From positions 1-64,000 of the forward strand of contig CAJUSW010000007.1 of NCBI GenBank assembly GCA_910589485.1: a DNA stretch of 64,000 bases, given 5' to 3'. Position numbers and translations under genes: made by a program. This document shows, piece by piece, positions 8,180 through 16,687 of this stretch. Source of the stretch: an uncultured Duncaniella sp. Lineage in GTDB: Bacteria; Bacteroidota; Bacteroidia; Bacteroidales; Muribaculaceae. Below the pieces are notes generated by a model. The model was given only the letters and a program-made list of their open reading frames with translations, did no database searches and was not told the origin of the DNA. Every line of letters starts with the position of its first letter. Position 1 is the stretch's first letter.

Positions 8180-8794
8180 TCAATGCTTGAACAGCTTGGC
8201 AAGTCTGTTCTTGATCCACATCATGTAGGGACGGCTCTTGGAGGGACGCTCAAGCTTGGCCTTAGGATCGTAGAGCATACCTGTACACAGGCACATGCGT
8301 CGGTTGTTGCGCTGAAGGATGTCATAGTTGACACATCCCTTGCATCCGGCCCAGAACTCCTCATCGTCGGTGAGTTCCGAAAATGTTACCGGGCGGTAGC
8401 CCATCTGCGAGTTCAGCTTCATCACGGGAAGCGAAGTGGTGATGGAGAAGATCTTCGCGAAGGGAAATCTCAGTCGTGCAAGCTCGAATGTCTTTGCCTT
8501 TATACGCGCAGCCAGCCCCAATCGTCGGAACTCAGGATCGACAATGAGGCCCGAAGTGGCCACATAATCACCATGTTCCCAACTCTCTATGTAACTGAAC
8601 CCGATCAGACGGTCGTCACAGAGAGCAACTACAGCCTTACCGCCCTTTATCTTCTGGGCGATGTACTCAGGCGAGCGCCGGGCTATGCCGGTGCCGCGCT
8701 GCAAGGCCGATTCATAGATGAGGTCGACAATCTGCTCAGCATACTTGCAGTGTTCTTCCTGAGCAAACATCACCTTTATCTGGTCATTGTTCAT
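8180..8794 (-). CDS. GNAT acyltransferase, probable N-acylglutamate synthase
   Basis: A 204-residue GNAT-fold protein and first gene of the arginine operon. The acyl-CoA binding region is at FRRLGLAARIKAKTFELAR, where R-x-x-G-L-A replaces the standard pyrophosphate loop. The likely role is acylation of glutamate at the start of arginine synthesis; I recall that the homologue in the same place in B. thetaiotaomicron was assigned as N-succinylglutamate synthase from mutant fitness data. The C-terminal part is unusual for a GNAT because it has four clustered cysteines (GCKGC and MCLC, about 25 residues apart), which could bind a metal. No arginine repressor gene lies beside it in this window. 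Confidence 0.75.
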   Translation of the reverse strand: MNNDQIKVMFAQEEHCKYAEQIVDLIYESALQRGTGIARRSPEYIAQKIKGGKAVVALCDDRLIGFSYIESWEHGDYVATSGLIVDPEFRRLGLAARIKAKTFELARLRFPFAKIFSITTSLPVMKLNSQMGYRPVTFSELTDDEEFWAGCKGCVNYDILQRNNRRMCLCTGMLYDPKAKLERPSKSRPYMMWIKNRLAKLFKH

Positions 8795-8833
8795 CTGACT
8801 GTTGCGGTACTTAGAAATTGTTTATTTATATAC

Positions 8834-8861
8834 TGATAATTAAAAATATTATGCAAAGGTA
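8834..8861 (-). promoter_or_regulatory. Arginine operon promoter with AT-rich dyad
   Basis: On the minus strand TACCTTTG (8854-8861) matches the Bacteroidota -7 consensus TAnnTTTG, giving a start near 8848 and a leader of about 55 nt before the acyltransferase ATG. A TTTTG lies upstream but only about 13 nt away, so the -33 element is weak. Around the expected start the sequence at 8834-8855 has ATAAT/ATTAT inverted arms about 7 nt apart. This resembles a repressor half-site arrangement, and an ArgR-type operator is a guess. Confidence 0.45.
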
Positions 8862-8961
8862 CACATTTCTCTAACAAAATCTCATATTATCCCCAATATT
8901 TTATGGAAAAATGACATTTTATATCAGATTATTCGCACAATTTAACCGTCACAGCACCATA

Positions 8962-9009
8962 AAAAAAGAATTGAGCTACGGAAAATCATTTAATGAAACC
9001 CGTAGCTCA
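8962..9009 (-). terminator. Terminator after sdaA
   Basis: A perfect 10-bp stem TGAGCTACGG/CCGTAGCTCA (8972-8981 and 9000-9009) with an 18-nt loop. On the minus strand it is followed by a T-rich run (TTCTTTTTTT), correctly placed about 60 nt after the sdaA stop. On the plus strand an ATTTTTT run also follows, so it could act in both directions. Confidence 0.75.
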
Positions 9010-9068
9010 GATTATTTTTTCTATTTACTGCCGTTTCCGGTAAAATATTTTCCTAATTCTCACTTGCT

Positions 9069-10268
9069 CTAATTTATCACCGCAAGTCCACCCTGCGAGG
9101 TCTCTTTGTAGAGCGACGGCAGGTCATGGCCGGTCTGCTTCATCACCTCCACAATGCGGTCGAAGCTCACTGAATGGCGACCATCGGAGAACGATGCATA
9201 CAGGTTGGCATCCAACGCTCTGGCAGCCGCATAGGCATTGCGCTCGATACAGGGGATCTGCACCATTCCGCACACCGGATCACAAGTAAGCCCGAGGTGA
9301 TGTTCAAGTCCCATCTCGGCTGAATACTCTATCTGGGCCGGCGTACCGCCAAACAGCTGGGAAGCGGCTGCGGCAGCCATGGCACAAGCCACTCCTACCT
9401 CACCTTGACAGCCCACTTCGGCTCCCGACACCGATGCGTTATGCTTCACGATAGCTCCAAACAATCCTGCGGTGGCAAGAGCCCTGAGGATGCGTTTCTC
9501 GGAGAAATCCTTGGAGGTGTGGAGATGGTAGAGAACTGCCGGGACTATGCCGCATGATCCGCAAGTGGGAGCGGTGACAATCTCTCCGCCCGAGGCATTC
9601 TCCTCACTCACGGCAAGCGCATAGGCATACACCAGGCCACGGCTCTTAAGACTATTGCTGTAGCCCGACGCATGAACATAATAGCTCACCGCCTTGCGAC
9701 GCACTCCCAGTCCGCCTGGCAATACACCCTCGGCCTCTATTCCACGCTCGACAGCGGCTTTCATCACGCGCCACACCTCGCGCAGATAATCCCATATACC
9801 TGGGCCCTCGCACTTGTCGACATACTCCCAAAAGCTCGATCCTGTTGACTCGCACCACTTCTGTATATCGGCTATCGTGTGCTTGTCATATACCTGGCGG
9901 GCAGCTCCTTCACGGGTCTCCCCCTCCTTGAGTATGTCGCCACCTCCGATGCTGTAATATGTCTCGCTGAATGTCACTTCCCCCGCCTGATCAAGCGCCT
10001 CAAACTTCATGCCGTTGGGATGAAACGGCAGGAATACTTCGGGCAACCACACTATCTCGCATGGTGCATGAGGAGTGAGCACATCCAGGATAGCCTTATC
10101 AGTGAGGTGACCGCGGCCGGTAGCGGCAAGCGAACCGTAAAGAGTCACCCTGCGGGACGACGCTCCGGGTGTCACGGAAAGAAATTCCTGAGCGGCCTTC
10201 AACGGTCCCATCGTGTGACTGCTCGACGGGCCGTGACCTATCTTAAAAATATTCTTGATCGATTCCAT
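9069..10268 (-). CDS. sdaA: L-serine ammonia-lyase, single-chain iron-sulfur type
   Basis: Deaminates L-serine to pyruvate and ammonia. The protein (about 399 residues from the chosen start) fuses the beta and alpha domains in one chain. GHGPSSSHTMGP near the N-terminus is the family signature. Cysteines for the oxygen-sensitive 4Fe-4S cluster are in GSCGIVPA and in CDPVCGMVQIPCIERNA. The open frame begins nine codons earlier, but MESIKNIFKIGHGPSSSHT is the usual N-terminus, so I start at 10268. It has its own promoter and terminator and is not part of the arginine operon. Confidence 0.93.
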   Translation of the reverse strand: MESIKNIFKIGHGPSSSHTMGPLKAAQEFLSVTPGASSRRVTLYGSLAATGRGHLTDKAILDVLTPHAPCEIVWLPEVFLPFHPNGMKFEALDQAGEVTFSETYYSIGGGDILKEGETREGAARQVYDKHTIADIQKWCESTGSSFWEYVDKCEGPGIWDYLREVWRVMKAAVERGIEAEGVLPGGLGVRRKAVSYYVHASGYSNSLKSRGLVYAYALAVSEENASGGEIVTAPTCGSCGIVPAVLYHLHTSKDFSEKRILRALATAGLFGAIVKHNASVSGAEVGCQGEVGVACAMAAAAASQLFGGTPAQIEYSAEMGLEHHLGLTCDPVCGMVQIPCIERNAYAAARALDANLYASFSDGRHSVSFDRIVEVMKQTGHDLPSLYKETSQGGLAVIN

Positions 10269-10292
10269 AACTACACAATTTGTTGGGAGATG

Positions 10293-10326
10293 CAAAGTTA
10301 CTCAAAAAAACGATGCGCACCTCAAA
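10293..10326 (-). promoter_or_regulatory. Promoter of sdaA overlapping the upstream terminator
   Basis: On the minus strand TAACTTTG (10293-10300) is a clear -7 element. TTTG (10323-10326) lies 22 nt upstream as the -33 element and falls in the loop of the terminator hairpin of the preceding operon. Confidence 0.65.
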
Positions 10327-10345
10327 AAAGTTGAGACGCGCATCG
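10304..10345 (-). terminator. Terminator of the protease/SusCD operon
   Basis: CGATGCGC (10311-10318) pairs with GCGCATCG (10338-10345), and inner CTCAA/TTGAG arms extend the stem. On the minus strand seven T residues (10304-10310) follow directly. It lies 32 nt after the stop of the last lipoprotein gene. Confidence 0.85.
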
Positions 10346-10377
10346 AATATTTATCCCTCACGGGGTGTTACAACTCC

Positions 10378-11655
10378 CTATTCGCGAGAGAAATATACAC
10401 GTATGGGAGCCATACCCCAGAGATTGGTCTCATCGTAGATCCACCAACACAGCTCGCCACCGAAATCATCCTCGAGCGGGCACCAGTCACCAATCCAACA
10501 TTCCAGATACTCCTTACCGTCGATGTCCTTAAGCTTAAAGCCTATCTGGGCATCACGTATATCGGACTGCTTGCTTGAGAAGGAGTAGTTTATTCCGGGG
10601 AATTTAAGACGTGTGAACTTGGGATAGTTACCGCTCTGATCCCTGAAGTCCTTATCTTCCATAAGGAATGTCACCTCGCGGGCCTCGGTACCGAAATACT
10701 TTTTGAGGTCACCCGACAGCTGGGGTGTGAAGTGATACTTGAGATAGGAATCGCCCGAGAACATCAGCTTGTCGGCCGATGATCCTGTGGGTGCAAGCTC
10801 GGGATTCACCATGCTACCCCAGTCGGCATACATGAGGACGTCGCTCAGATCAAAGTGATCAAACACCCAGGTGCCGTTGTACACATCCGGACCCTTGATG
10901 GTAACAGTCATGACAGGAATGTTACCGTTGGCATAACCGTCCTTGTCGTCAAGGCGCATCACTATACGGTCACGGCCCGGCTCAACCTTGAGCATGTTGA
11001 TCTTCAGAACGCCTTCCCTCGCTCCGCTGGCATACTTTATCACATGGCCTTCGGGCATCTCATAATGCTCACCCTCGACAGCAGTCGAAAGCTCCTCATC
11101 AATGACTATGCCAAAGTATTCATCGGCCTTGGGTCGGTAGATGCTTCCCTTCATGTCGTAAAGCACAATCTTGAACTCACCATCCAGACCCACGGTACCC
11201 TCGGGCTCCTTAAACGACATCACATAGCCGTTGTTTCCAAGCATATTCACCGTGGCATAGTTCATGAGGCCGAGCTGATAGCCCGCCGGGGCCTCGGCAA
11301 GATTGATGAACAGCTCCAGATTATCGTCGGGAATATTCTCCTGGATTCTCGATATCACCAGCACGCCCTCGGTCTCTCCGGCCTTGATCACAATCTCGGA
11401 ATTCTCCACCGTGAAATCAATATCGCGCACAGCTGTGCCGGCAAATTTCACCGGAATGGCCACATCATGGTCGGGAGCCTCATCGGCGCCCACCTTGATC
11501 TCGACCTGCCCCTTGGCCATCGAATAGTAAGGCTGTTCGATAAATATCTGGGGCAATTGTCCGCTGTCCTTGTCATCGTCGGAACACGACACCAACACCG
11601 GCATCAGCCCCAGGATCAACGACAGCAACATATATTTATATGTAATATATCTCAT
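10378..11655 (-). CDS. Surface lipoprotein with Calx-beta-like repeats
   Basis: A 425-residue predicted lipoprotein: the signal sequence ends at LVSCSDDDKD (lipobox LVSC), and the acidic residues after the cysteine fit a Bacteroidota surface-export signal. Two segments (about residues 35-135 and 145-250) have the pattern of beta-sandwich repeats of Calx-beta or DUF1735 type, with GTAVRDIDFTV..IVIKAGETEGVL and a matching second unit. The remainder is a separate C-terminal domain that I do not recognise. It is the last gene of the SusCD operon, where SusE/F-like ligand-binding lipoproteins usually sit, so a role in surface capture of substrate is likely but not shown. Confidence 0.8.
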   Translation of the reverse strand: MRYITYKYMLLSLILGLMPVLVSCSDDDKDSGQLPQIFIEQPYYSMAKGQVEIKVGADEAPDHDVAIPVKFAGTAVRDIDFTVENSEIVIKAGETEGVLVISRIQENIPDDNLELFINLAEAPAGYQLGLMNYATVNMLGNNGYVMSFKEPEGTVGLDGEFKIVLYDMKGSIYRPKADEYFGIVIDEELSTAVEGEHYEMPEGHVIKYASGAREGVLKINMLKVEPGRDRIVMRLDDKDGYANGNIPVMTVTIKGPDVYNGTWVFDHFDLSDVLMYADWGSMVNPELAPTGSSADKLMFSGDSYLKYHFTPQLSGDLKKYFGTEAREVTFLMEDKDFRDQSGNYPKFTRLKFPGINYSFSSKQSDIRDAQIGFKLKDIDGKEYLECWIGDWCPLEDDFGGELCWWIYDETNLWGMAPIRVYFSRE

Positions 11656-11665
11656 AATAATCTAT

Positions 11666-11878
11666 TTACTTGGTTGCGGCATCATATTCGGCCTTGATCG
11701 CATTGAACTCGGCAGTCTCATCGGCCGTCATTGTGGTAGGATCGGGCAATTTGTAAGCCTTGCTTGTCGACGACTCCTTGTAGGGGGGCACATCATCGAT
11801 CTTCTCGCACGCACCCAGCACCACACCGGCCACGGCTACGGCCAAGCTCACGCCGATATACTGTATATATTTTTTCAT
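11666..11878 (-). CDS. Small lipoprotein of the SusCD operon
   Basis: A 70-residue protein with a clear lipoprotein signal (hydrophobic stretch ending VVLGAC, cysteine 24), followed by a short acidic, Pro/Thr-containing tail. It lies 14 nt after susD and 10 nt before the next lipoprotein gene, in phase with the operon, so it is probably real despite its size. No family is recognised. Short lipoproteins in this position are known from other SusCD loci, where they may be accessory to the complex; that is an inference. Confidence 0.72.
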   Translation of the reverse strand: MKKYIQYIGVSLAVAVAGVVLGACEKIDDVPPYKESSTSKAYKLPDPTTMTADETAEFNAIKAEYDAATK

Positions 11879-11892
11879 CTTTACTTAAAGAG

Positions 11893-13311
11893 CTAAATGT
11901 TGATAACCTCATTGTAACCCGGATTCTGGACCAGATTGTCGGTGATGTCAAACTCTCTGACAGGGATCGGGAACGTGTACATGAAACTGCGTGTAGTGTA
12001 CTTCACTCCGTTATTGAAGGAGGAGAATTCGGGGGCTCCGTTGCGTTTCAGCTCGAAGAAACGGTCACCTTCGAGAAACAGCTCCTTGCGTCGTTCGCTG
12101 AGTATCAATCCCATGAGCGGTGTCAACGCGGCGCCGGTAGCATCCTTGCTGATGGTCTCGCTTGAGAGTACGGCGGGCACCTCGTCCATCTTCATATCGG
12201 TGTAACCGGCTATGCGGTTGGAGCGCAAACGGTTGATCGATCTCAGAGCCTCATCGGGCTGATTCATGTGGTAGAGACATTCGGCCTCGATGAGAGCGAA
12301 CTCAGCGGCACGCATGCCACAGAATATCTTGTTCTTGGCCTGACGCTTGCCGTTGAAGCACAGATTATACCTCACATCGGTATTCTTCTCATCGCCATAA
12401 TAGCAATTGATTACCCTCACGCTCACCGGACGTGTAGCCAGCGAGGACAATGCCCCGTCGGTAGCCTGATCAGTGCCGGTGGAAGCGCGATAGGCCTTTA
12501 TCATCTGATTGCCCTTGAGCGGCCCCACGGTCATCATCATTTCCACATACTCGTCACCGCTTATCAACGGGTACTTGCGCAACAGTTCCTGGGCAAGAGG
12601 GAGAGCCTTGTCCCACTGCTGGGTCCAGAAGTACAGGCGACACAGGTAGCCGGTGATCACATCGTCGGTAAACCTGTAGTCTCCATCTGTCATGTGTATC
12701 GACAGAGCCATCTTCAGGTCATTCTCGATAAAGGTCACAGTCTGGGCCAAAGTGCTACGGGCCGGAGTGGCCTCCATGTCAAACACTTCCACCAACGGCA
12801 AGCCCAACTGTCCCGACATGTTGCCGGCCTCGGGAGCCTCGCAGAAATAGCGCATCAGCTGATAGTAGGACACACCGCGCATGCCATAGGCGAGAGCAAG
12901 CATCTTGTCGGCCTGCTCGGTGCCACGCTCCTCCATCTCGTTGAGCACCAGATTGCAGTTGCGCACCACCTCATACAACCCGCTGTAGATATCATTGGTA
13001 TTGTTTCGGGATATGGCATCGCCTACATACGACCTGAGACGGTTAAGCGAGCTACCCGAATTGGAGGTGAGGCACACCTCGAAATTGTCGCTGAACTCGC
13101 CGTCCAGACTCACACCCGTGTGGATGAAATTAGGCACCAGATAATTGGTATTGCCCTGGTCGATGGCATCCAGGTCACCGTTGAGAAGAGCCGAAAACTC
13201 CTCAGCGGTGGTAGGTATCACCTTTCCGTAGGGCTTCACATCGAGATAGTTGCTGCAAGAGGCCATTGCCAGCCCCACAGCCATCCCGGTAAGTATTCTA
13301 TATATCTTCAT
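11893..13311 (-). CDS. SusD/RagB family outer-membrane lipoprotein
   Basis: A 472-residue SusD-type lid protein. The lipoprotein signal ends at LAMASCSNYLDVKPYG, the typical SusD start. TPR-like helices follow (YGMRGVSYYQLMRYFCEAPEAG is the common SusD helix), and ILSERRKELFLEGDRFFELKR is the conserved C-terminal signature. It works with the SusC gene 13 nt upstream to bind and admit a ligand. Proteases at the head of the operon suggest peptide cargo, as for RagB of Porphyromonas gingivalis. Confidence 0.95.
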   Translation of the reverse strand: MKIYRILTGMAVGLAMASCSNYLDVKPYGKVIPTTAEEFSALLNGDLDAIDQGNTNYLVPNFIHTGVSLDGEFSDNFEVCLTSNSGSSLNRLRSYVGDAISRNNTNDIYSGLYEVVRNCNLVLNEMEERGTEQADKMLALAYGMRGVSYYQLMRYFCEAPEAGNMSGQLGLPLVEVFDMEATPARSTLAQTVTFIENDLKMALSIHMTDGDYRFTDDVITGYLCRLYFWTQQWDKALPLAQELLRKYPLISGDEYVEMMMTVGPLKGNQMIKAYRASTGTDQATDGALSSLATRPVSVRVINCYYGDEKNTDVRYNLCFNGKRQAKNKIFCGMRAAEFALIEAECLYHMNQPDEALRSINRLRSNRIAGYTDMKMDEVPAVLSSETISKDATGAALTPLMGLILSERRKELFLEGDRFFELKRNGAPEFSSFNNGVKYTTRSFMYTFPIPVREFDITDNLVQNPGYNEVINI

Positions 13312-13324
13312 GTTGTAGTCTCGG

Positions 13325-16300
13325 TTAAAAGTTTACTGAAAGTCCCATTGAATAGGTACGGGGCTGAGGATATACCGCGCCCGGAGTCTCAGGATCGATA
13401 CCGTCATAATTAGTGATGGTGAACACGTTGCTCACACCGCCCGAAAGCATGATGGAATTGATGAACGCCCGCTTGAGCCACGCATAATCCATCGAATAGG
13501 TGAGCATGATTGATCCGAGCTTGAAGTACGATACATTCTCCATCATCGACGCACGGGTGATGTTGTCGCTCGTCACCATGTAGCGGTCGAGCCCGAGTTT
13601 CTCGCCATAGGCATCGATGATGCGGGGATAACCGTTGGTGATGGGATTGGAGGGGGTCCAGCGGTTCACACGGTCCTTGGTCACGTTGAGGAAGTTGGTG
13701 TAGAGGTCGTTTTCCTGAGTGGGAACGCTCTCAACCGTCGATCCGTTGAGCGAGGAGTAGCTCACAGGGCACGAGATATTGTTCAATATCTTTCCGCCCC
13801 ATGAGAACGATCCGCCCATGCTCAAGGTCACTTTCTTGTAGCCCACCGAGATTGAATAACCGCCGTTGGTGGGAGCATTGCTTGTGCCGAGATAGAAGGC
13901 GTAATTGTTGCTCTTTCCACGGTCGGCCGCGGTGGACATATCCACATCGGGGCGCACCTCATAGGCATATATACCGAGTTTGCGGTCGATACCGAGCACA
14001 CGGCCGCTTATGATAGCGCCGATGGGATAACCCTCATAGTTGCTGTTGAACAGGCTTGTTGTGGGGGGATTGTATTTGAGCAGTTTGTTACGGTTCCAAG
14101 CGATATTGGCCGAGAGTGACACTCGCCAGTCGCGGTTGCTGAATGCCGTGGCGCTCACGCTCAACTCGGCACCCTGATTGAGCAGTTCGGATGTGTTGAA
14201 GGTCTGTGTACCGAAACCGGTGGTATATACAACCGGCACTGACGACACGGCGTCACGTGTGCGACGGTCATAAAGCTCGCCCTGCACGCGCAGACGGTCG
14301 TTGAAGAATCCCATGTCGAGCGACACTTTCATGTCTCTCGTCTTCTCCCATCGCAGGCGCGGATTGGGAGCGTTGCGGATATCGCCCACACGGAAGAAGT
14401 AATTGCCCAGATTGCGGAAACTGTTCAGATAGTCCATCACGAGCTGAGGCGAGACCGATTTGTTGATGTTTCCGGTATATCCCATGGCCGCACGCACCGA
14501 CAGGGTGCTCAGCACAGGTTTCAGCGACTGCATGAACGATTCCTGATCGACATTCCACGACAGGCCCACCGAGCCTGTGGGATTGAACTGCTCGTCACTA
14601 CCGAAATTGTTGGAACCGTCGGTACGGCCTGTGAGGCTAAGTATGTAGCGGTTCTTGAGCACATAATCGAGCGTGATGTAGAACGATGCAAATGTGGTCT
14701 TTTCCCTGCTCTGGCCCGACAGTCCGTCCATGATTTTGGCATACGACAGCAGGGTGGAGTAATCCACATTGGTCCCCTCGGGATACACGGGGAACGCCGA
14801 GTTGCCGGTCACGGGATCATAACCGTAACGCTTCTCGTAGATGCTCTTGGCATACTGTCCGCGTATCTCGGCACCGGCGAGCGCACTGATGTAGTGATCG
14901 TCGGCAAATGTGTTGCTGTACAGGAAATGTCCGCGCAGGTTGTAGCTGGTGTTGTAGGCCGAGGTCTGTGTGATCGAGCCATAGGAACGCTTCGAGGTCA
15001 GAGAGGTCTCAAACGGTCGGTCGTTCCACGCGGCATATGTACCGTTGCCGTTGATATTATCTGTATGATTGTCGGTATATCCGTAGGATGCCAGTCCCTC
15101 GAACGACAGATTGTCTATTATATTATACGAGAGTGTGGCTATGGCCTGGGCCGAGAGGTTCTTGCTCTTGGAGGAGGTCTCGTTGATCTCGCGCATGATA
15201 TTGAAACCGTTCTCAGGCTCCATCACGCCCACCGATCCGTTCGAGATGGCCATGGTGTTGTAGGTATTGTCGGCCGCATATGATCCGTCGGGATTGTAAA
15301 CACGCTCGTAAGGATTGGCGAAGTAGGCATACTTGAAAGGATCCACATTGAGCGACGGACCGTTGGATTCCTGCATGGTAAGGTCGAGTTGCACACCTAT
15401 CTTAACTTTACGGCCCGGCTTGAGATCGAGTTTCGTGTTGATATTATAGCGGTCATAGTCGGTTTTCTTCACCAGACCGTTGTTCTTGGCATATCCGAGC
15501 GACACATAGTAGGACGACTTGTCCGAGCCTCCCGAGAGTGACAGATAATGGCTGTTGGACACCGAATTCTGGAACAGCTCGTCAAACCAGTCGGTCGACT
15601 GGGCACCAAGCCGCTGTATCTCGGCATCCTGCTGTTCCGTTGTCCATCCGGCATACTTGCCATAGCCCGCGCGGATCTGTCCCACCGCACCGATCACCGG
15701 GTAGCGGAGTCCCTGGGCCATGCGGTCGGCCGAAAACTCGTCCCACAGCTCCTGTTCCCAAGCCAGTTTCTCGGTCGAGTTCATGAGGTTGGCATCATGA
15801 GGCGGCTTGGTGACTATCGACACGTTGGCCGAATAGCTCACGTTCAGCTTACCCTCCTTGCCTCGCTTGGTGGTGATCACGATCACACCGCCGGCGGCGC
15901 GAGAGCCATAGATGGCTGCAGCCGACGCATCCTTCAGCACCGTGATCGACTCGATATCGTTGGGGTTGATGCCCGAGATACCGTTGGTGAATATGTCGTT
16001 GAAATCTCCGGCCTTGACCTGCGAGCTGGATATCGAGGGGATATCCTTCTGCAGAGGCACACCGTCAACTACCCACAGCGGGTCGGCATTACCTGTAATG
16101 GTATTTGTTCCGCGGATACGCACCTTGGCCGACTCGCCCGGACGACCCGAGAGGGCCTTCACGTCCATACCGGCCACCTTGCCCTGCATGAGCATGTCGA
16201 GGTTAGCCGTGGGAGATCCCTTAAGATCCTCGGCCGAAAGTGTGGCCACCGATCCGGTGGTGCGCCGTTTGGTGGTACGCTGGTATCCGGTCACCACCAC

Positions 16301-16636
16301 CTGGTCGAGCTGCGAGGAATCATCCTCGAGAGTGATGGTGCCCTTCACAGGCTTGGTGACGCGCATCGACACGGTTTTCATGCCCACATACCGGAATTCG
16401 ATACGCGCGCCCTTATCGACCCACAGGCTCACATGTCCGTCGGCATCGGATATCACACCCTGCGACTTGCCTGAAATCTGCACTGTAGCTCCGGGGAGTG
16501 TCTGCCCCTCTGAGTCCACCACTGTCACGTCGACCTGCACCATCGCATCGGGCTGGGCCTTCTGGGCCGCAAGCGTCAATGCCACGGTGAGGAAACATAT
16601 CGACAGCAGCGCCTTGACTGAAGTGTAAATGTTCAT
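13325..16636 (-). CDS. SusC/RagA family TonB-dependent transporter
   Basis: A 1103-residue outer-membrane importer. After the signal peptide comes a carboxypeptidase-regulatory-like domain (about residues 35-105), then a TonB-box-like DQVVVTGY, the plug domain (SVATLSAEDLKGSP, IRGTNTITGNADPLWVVDGVPL, DIESITVLKDASAAAIYGSRAAGGVIVITTKRG is the SusC signature region) and a 22-strand barrel ending in a terminal phenylalanine (SVNF). It partners the SusD gene 13 nt downstream. The gap to the upstream peptidase gene is 51 nt with no terminator, so all six genes appear to be one transcript. Confidence 0.95.
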   Translation of the reverse strand: MNIYTSVKALLSICFLTVALTLAAQKAQPDAMVQVDVTVVDSEGQTLPGATVQISGKSQGVISDADGHVSLWVDKGARIEFRYVGMKTVSMRVTKPVKGTITLEDDSSQLDQVVVTGYQRTTKRRTTGSVATLSAEDLKGSPTANLDMLMQGKVAGMDVKALSGRPGESAKVRIRGTNTITGNADPLWVVDGVPLQKDIPSISSSQVKAGDFNDIFTNGISGINPNDIESITVLKDASAAAIYGSRAAGGVIVITTKRGKEGKLNVSYSANVSIVTKPPHDANLMNSTEKLAWEQELWDEFSADRMAQGLRYPVIGAVGQIRAGYGKYAGWTTEQQDAEIQRLGAQSTDWFDELFQNSVSNSHYLSLSGGSDKSSYYVSLGYAKNNGLVKKTDYDRYNINTKLDLKPGRKVKIGVQLDLTMQESNGPSLNVDPFKYAYFANPYERVYNPDGSYAADNTYNTMAISNGSVGVMEPENGFNIMREINETSSKSKNLSAQAIATLSYNIIDNLSFEGLASYGYTDNHTDNINGNGTYAAWNDRPFETSLTSKRSYGSITQTSAYNTSYNLRGHFLYSNTFADDHYISALAGAEIRGQYAKSIYEKRYGYDPVTGNSAFPVYPEGTNVDYSTLLSYAKIMDGLSGQSREKTTFASFYITLDYVLKNRYILSLTGRTDGSNNFGSDEQFNPTGSVGLSWNVDQESFMQSLKPVLSTLSVRAAMGYTGNINKSVSPQLVMDYLNSFRNLGNYFFRVGDIRNAPNPRLRWEKTRDMKVSLDMGFFNDRLRVQGELYDRRTRDAVSSVPVVYTTGFGTQTFNTSELLNQGAELSVSATAFSNRDWRVSLSANIAWNRNKLLKYNPPTTSLFNSNYEGYPIGAIISGRVLGIDRKLGIYAYEVRPDVDMSTAADRGKSNNYAFYLGTSNAPTNGGYSISVGYKKVTLSMGGSFSWGGKILNNISCPVSYSSLNGSTVESVPTQENDLYTNFLNVTKDRVNRWTPSNPITNGYPRIIDAYGEKLGLDRYMVTSDNITRASMMENVSYFKLGSIMLTYSMDYAWLKRAFINSIMLSGGVSNVFTITNYDGIDPETPGAVYPQPRTYSMGLSVNF

Positions 16637-16687
16637 AAGGTTAAAGATTGAATGTTAGCGGGATTCATGCCTTGAGGGCCGTTTCCC

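Noticed and set aside
12268..13413. Plus-strand 381-codon frame opposite susD
   Set aside because: Antisense to a clear SusD gene and without any recognisable motif.
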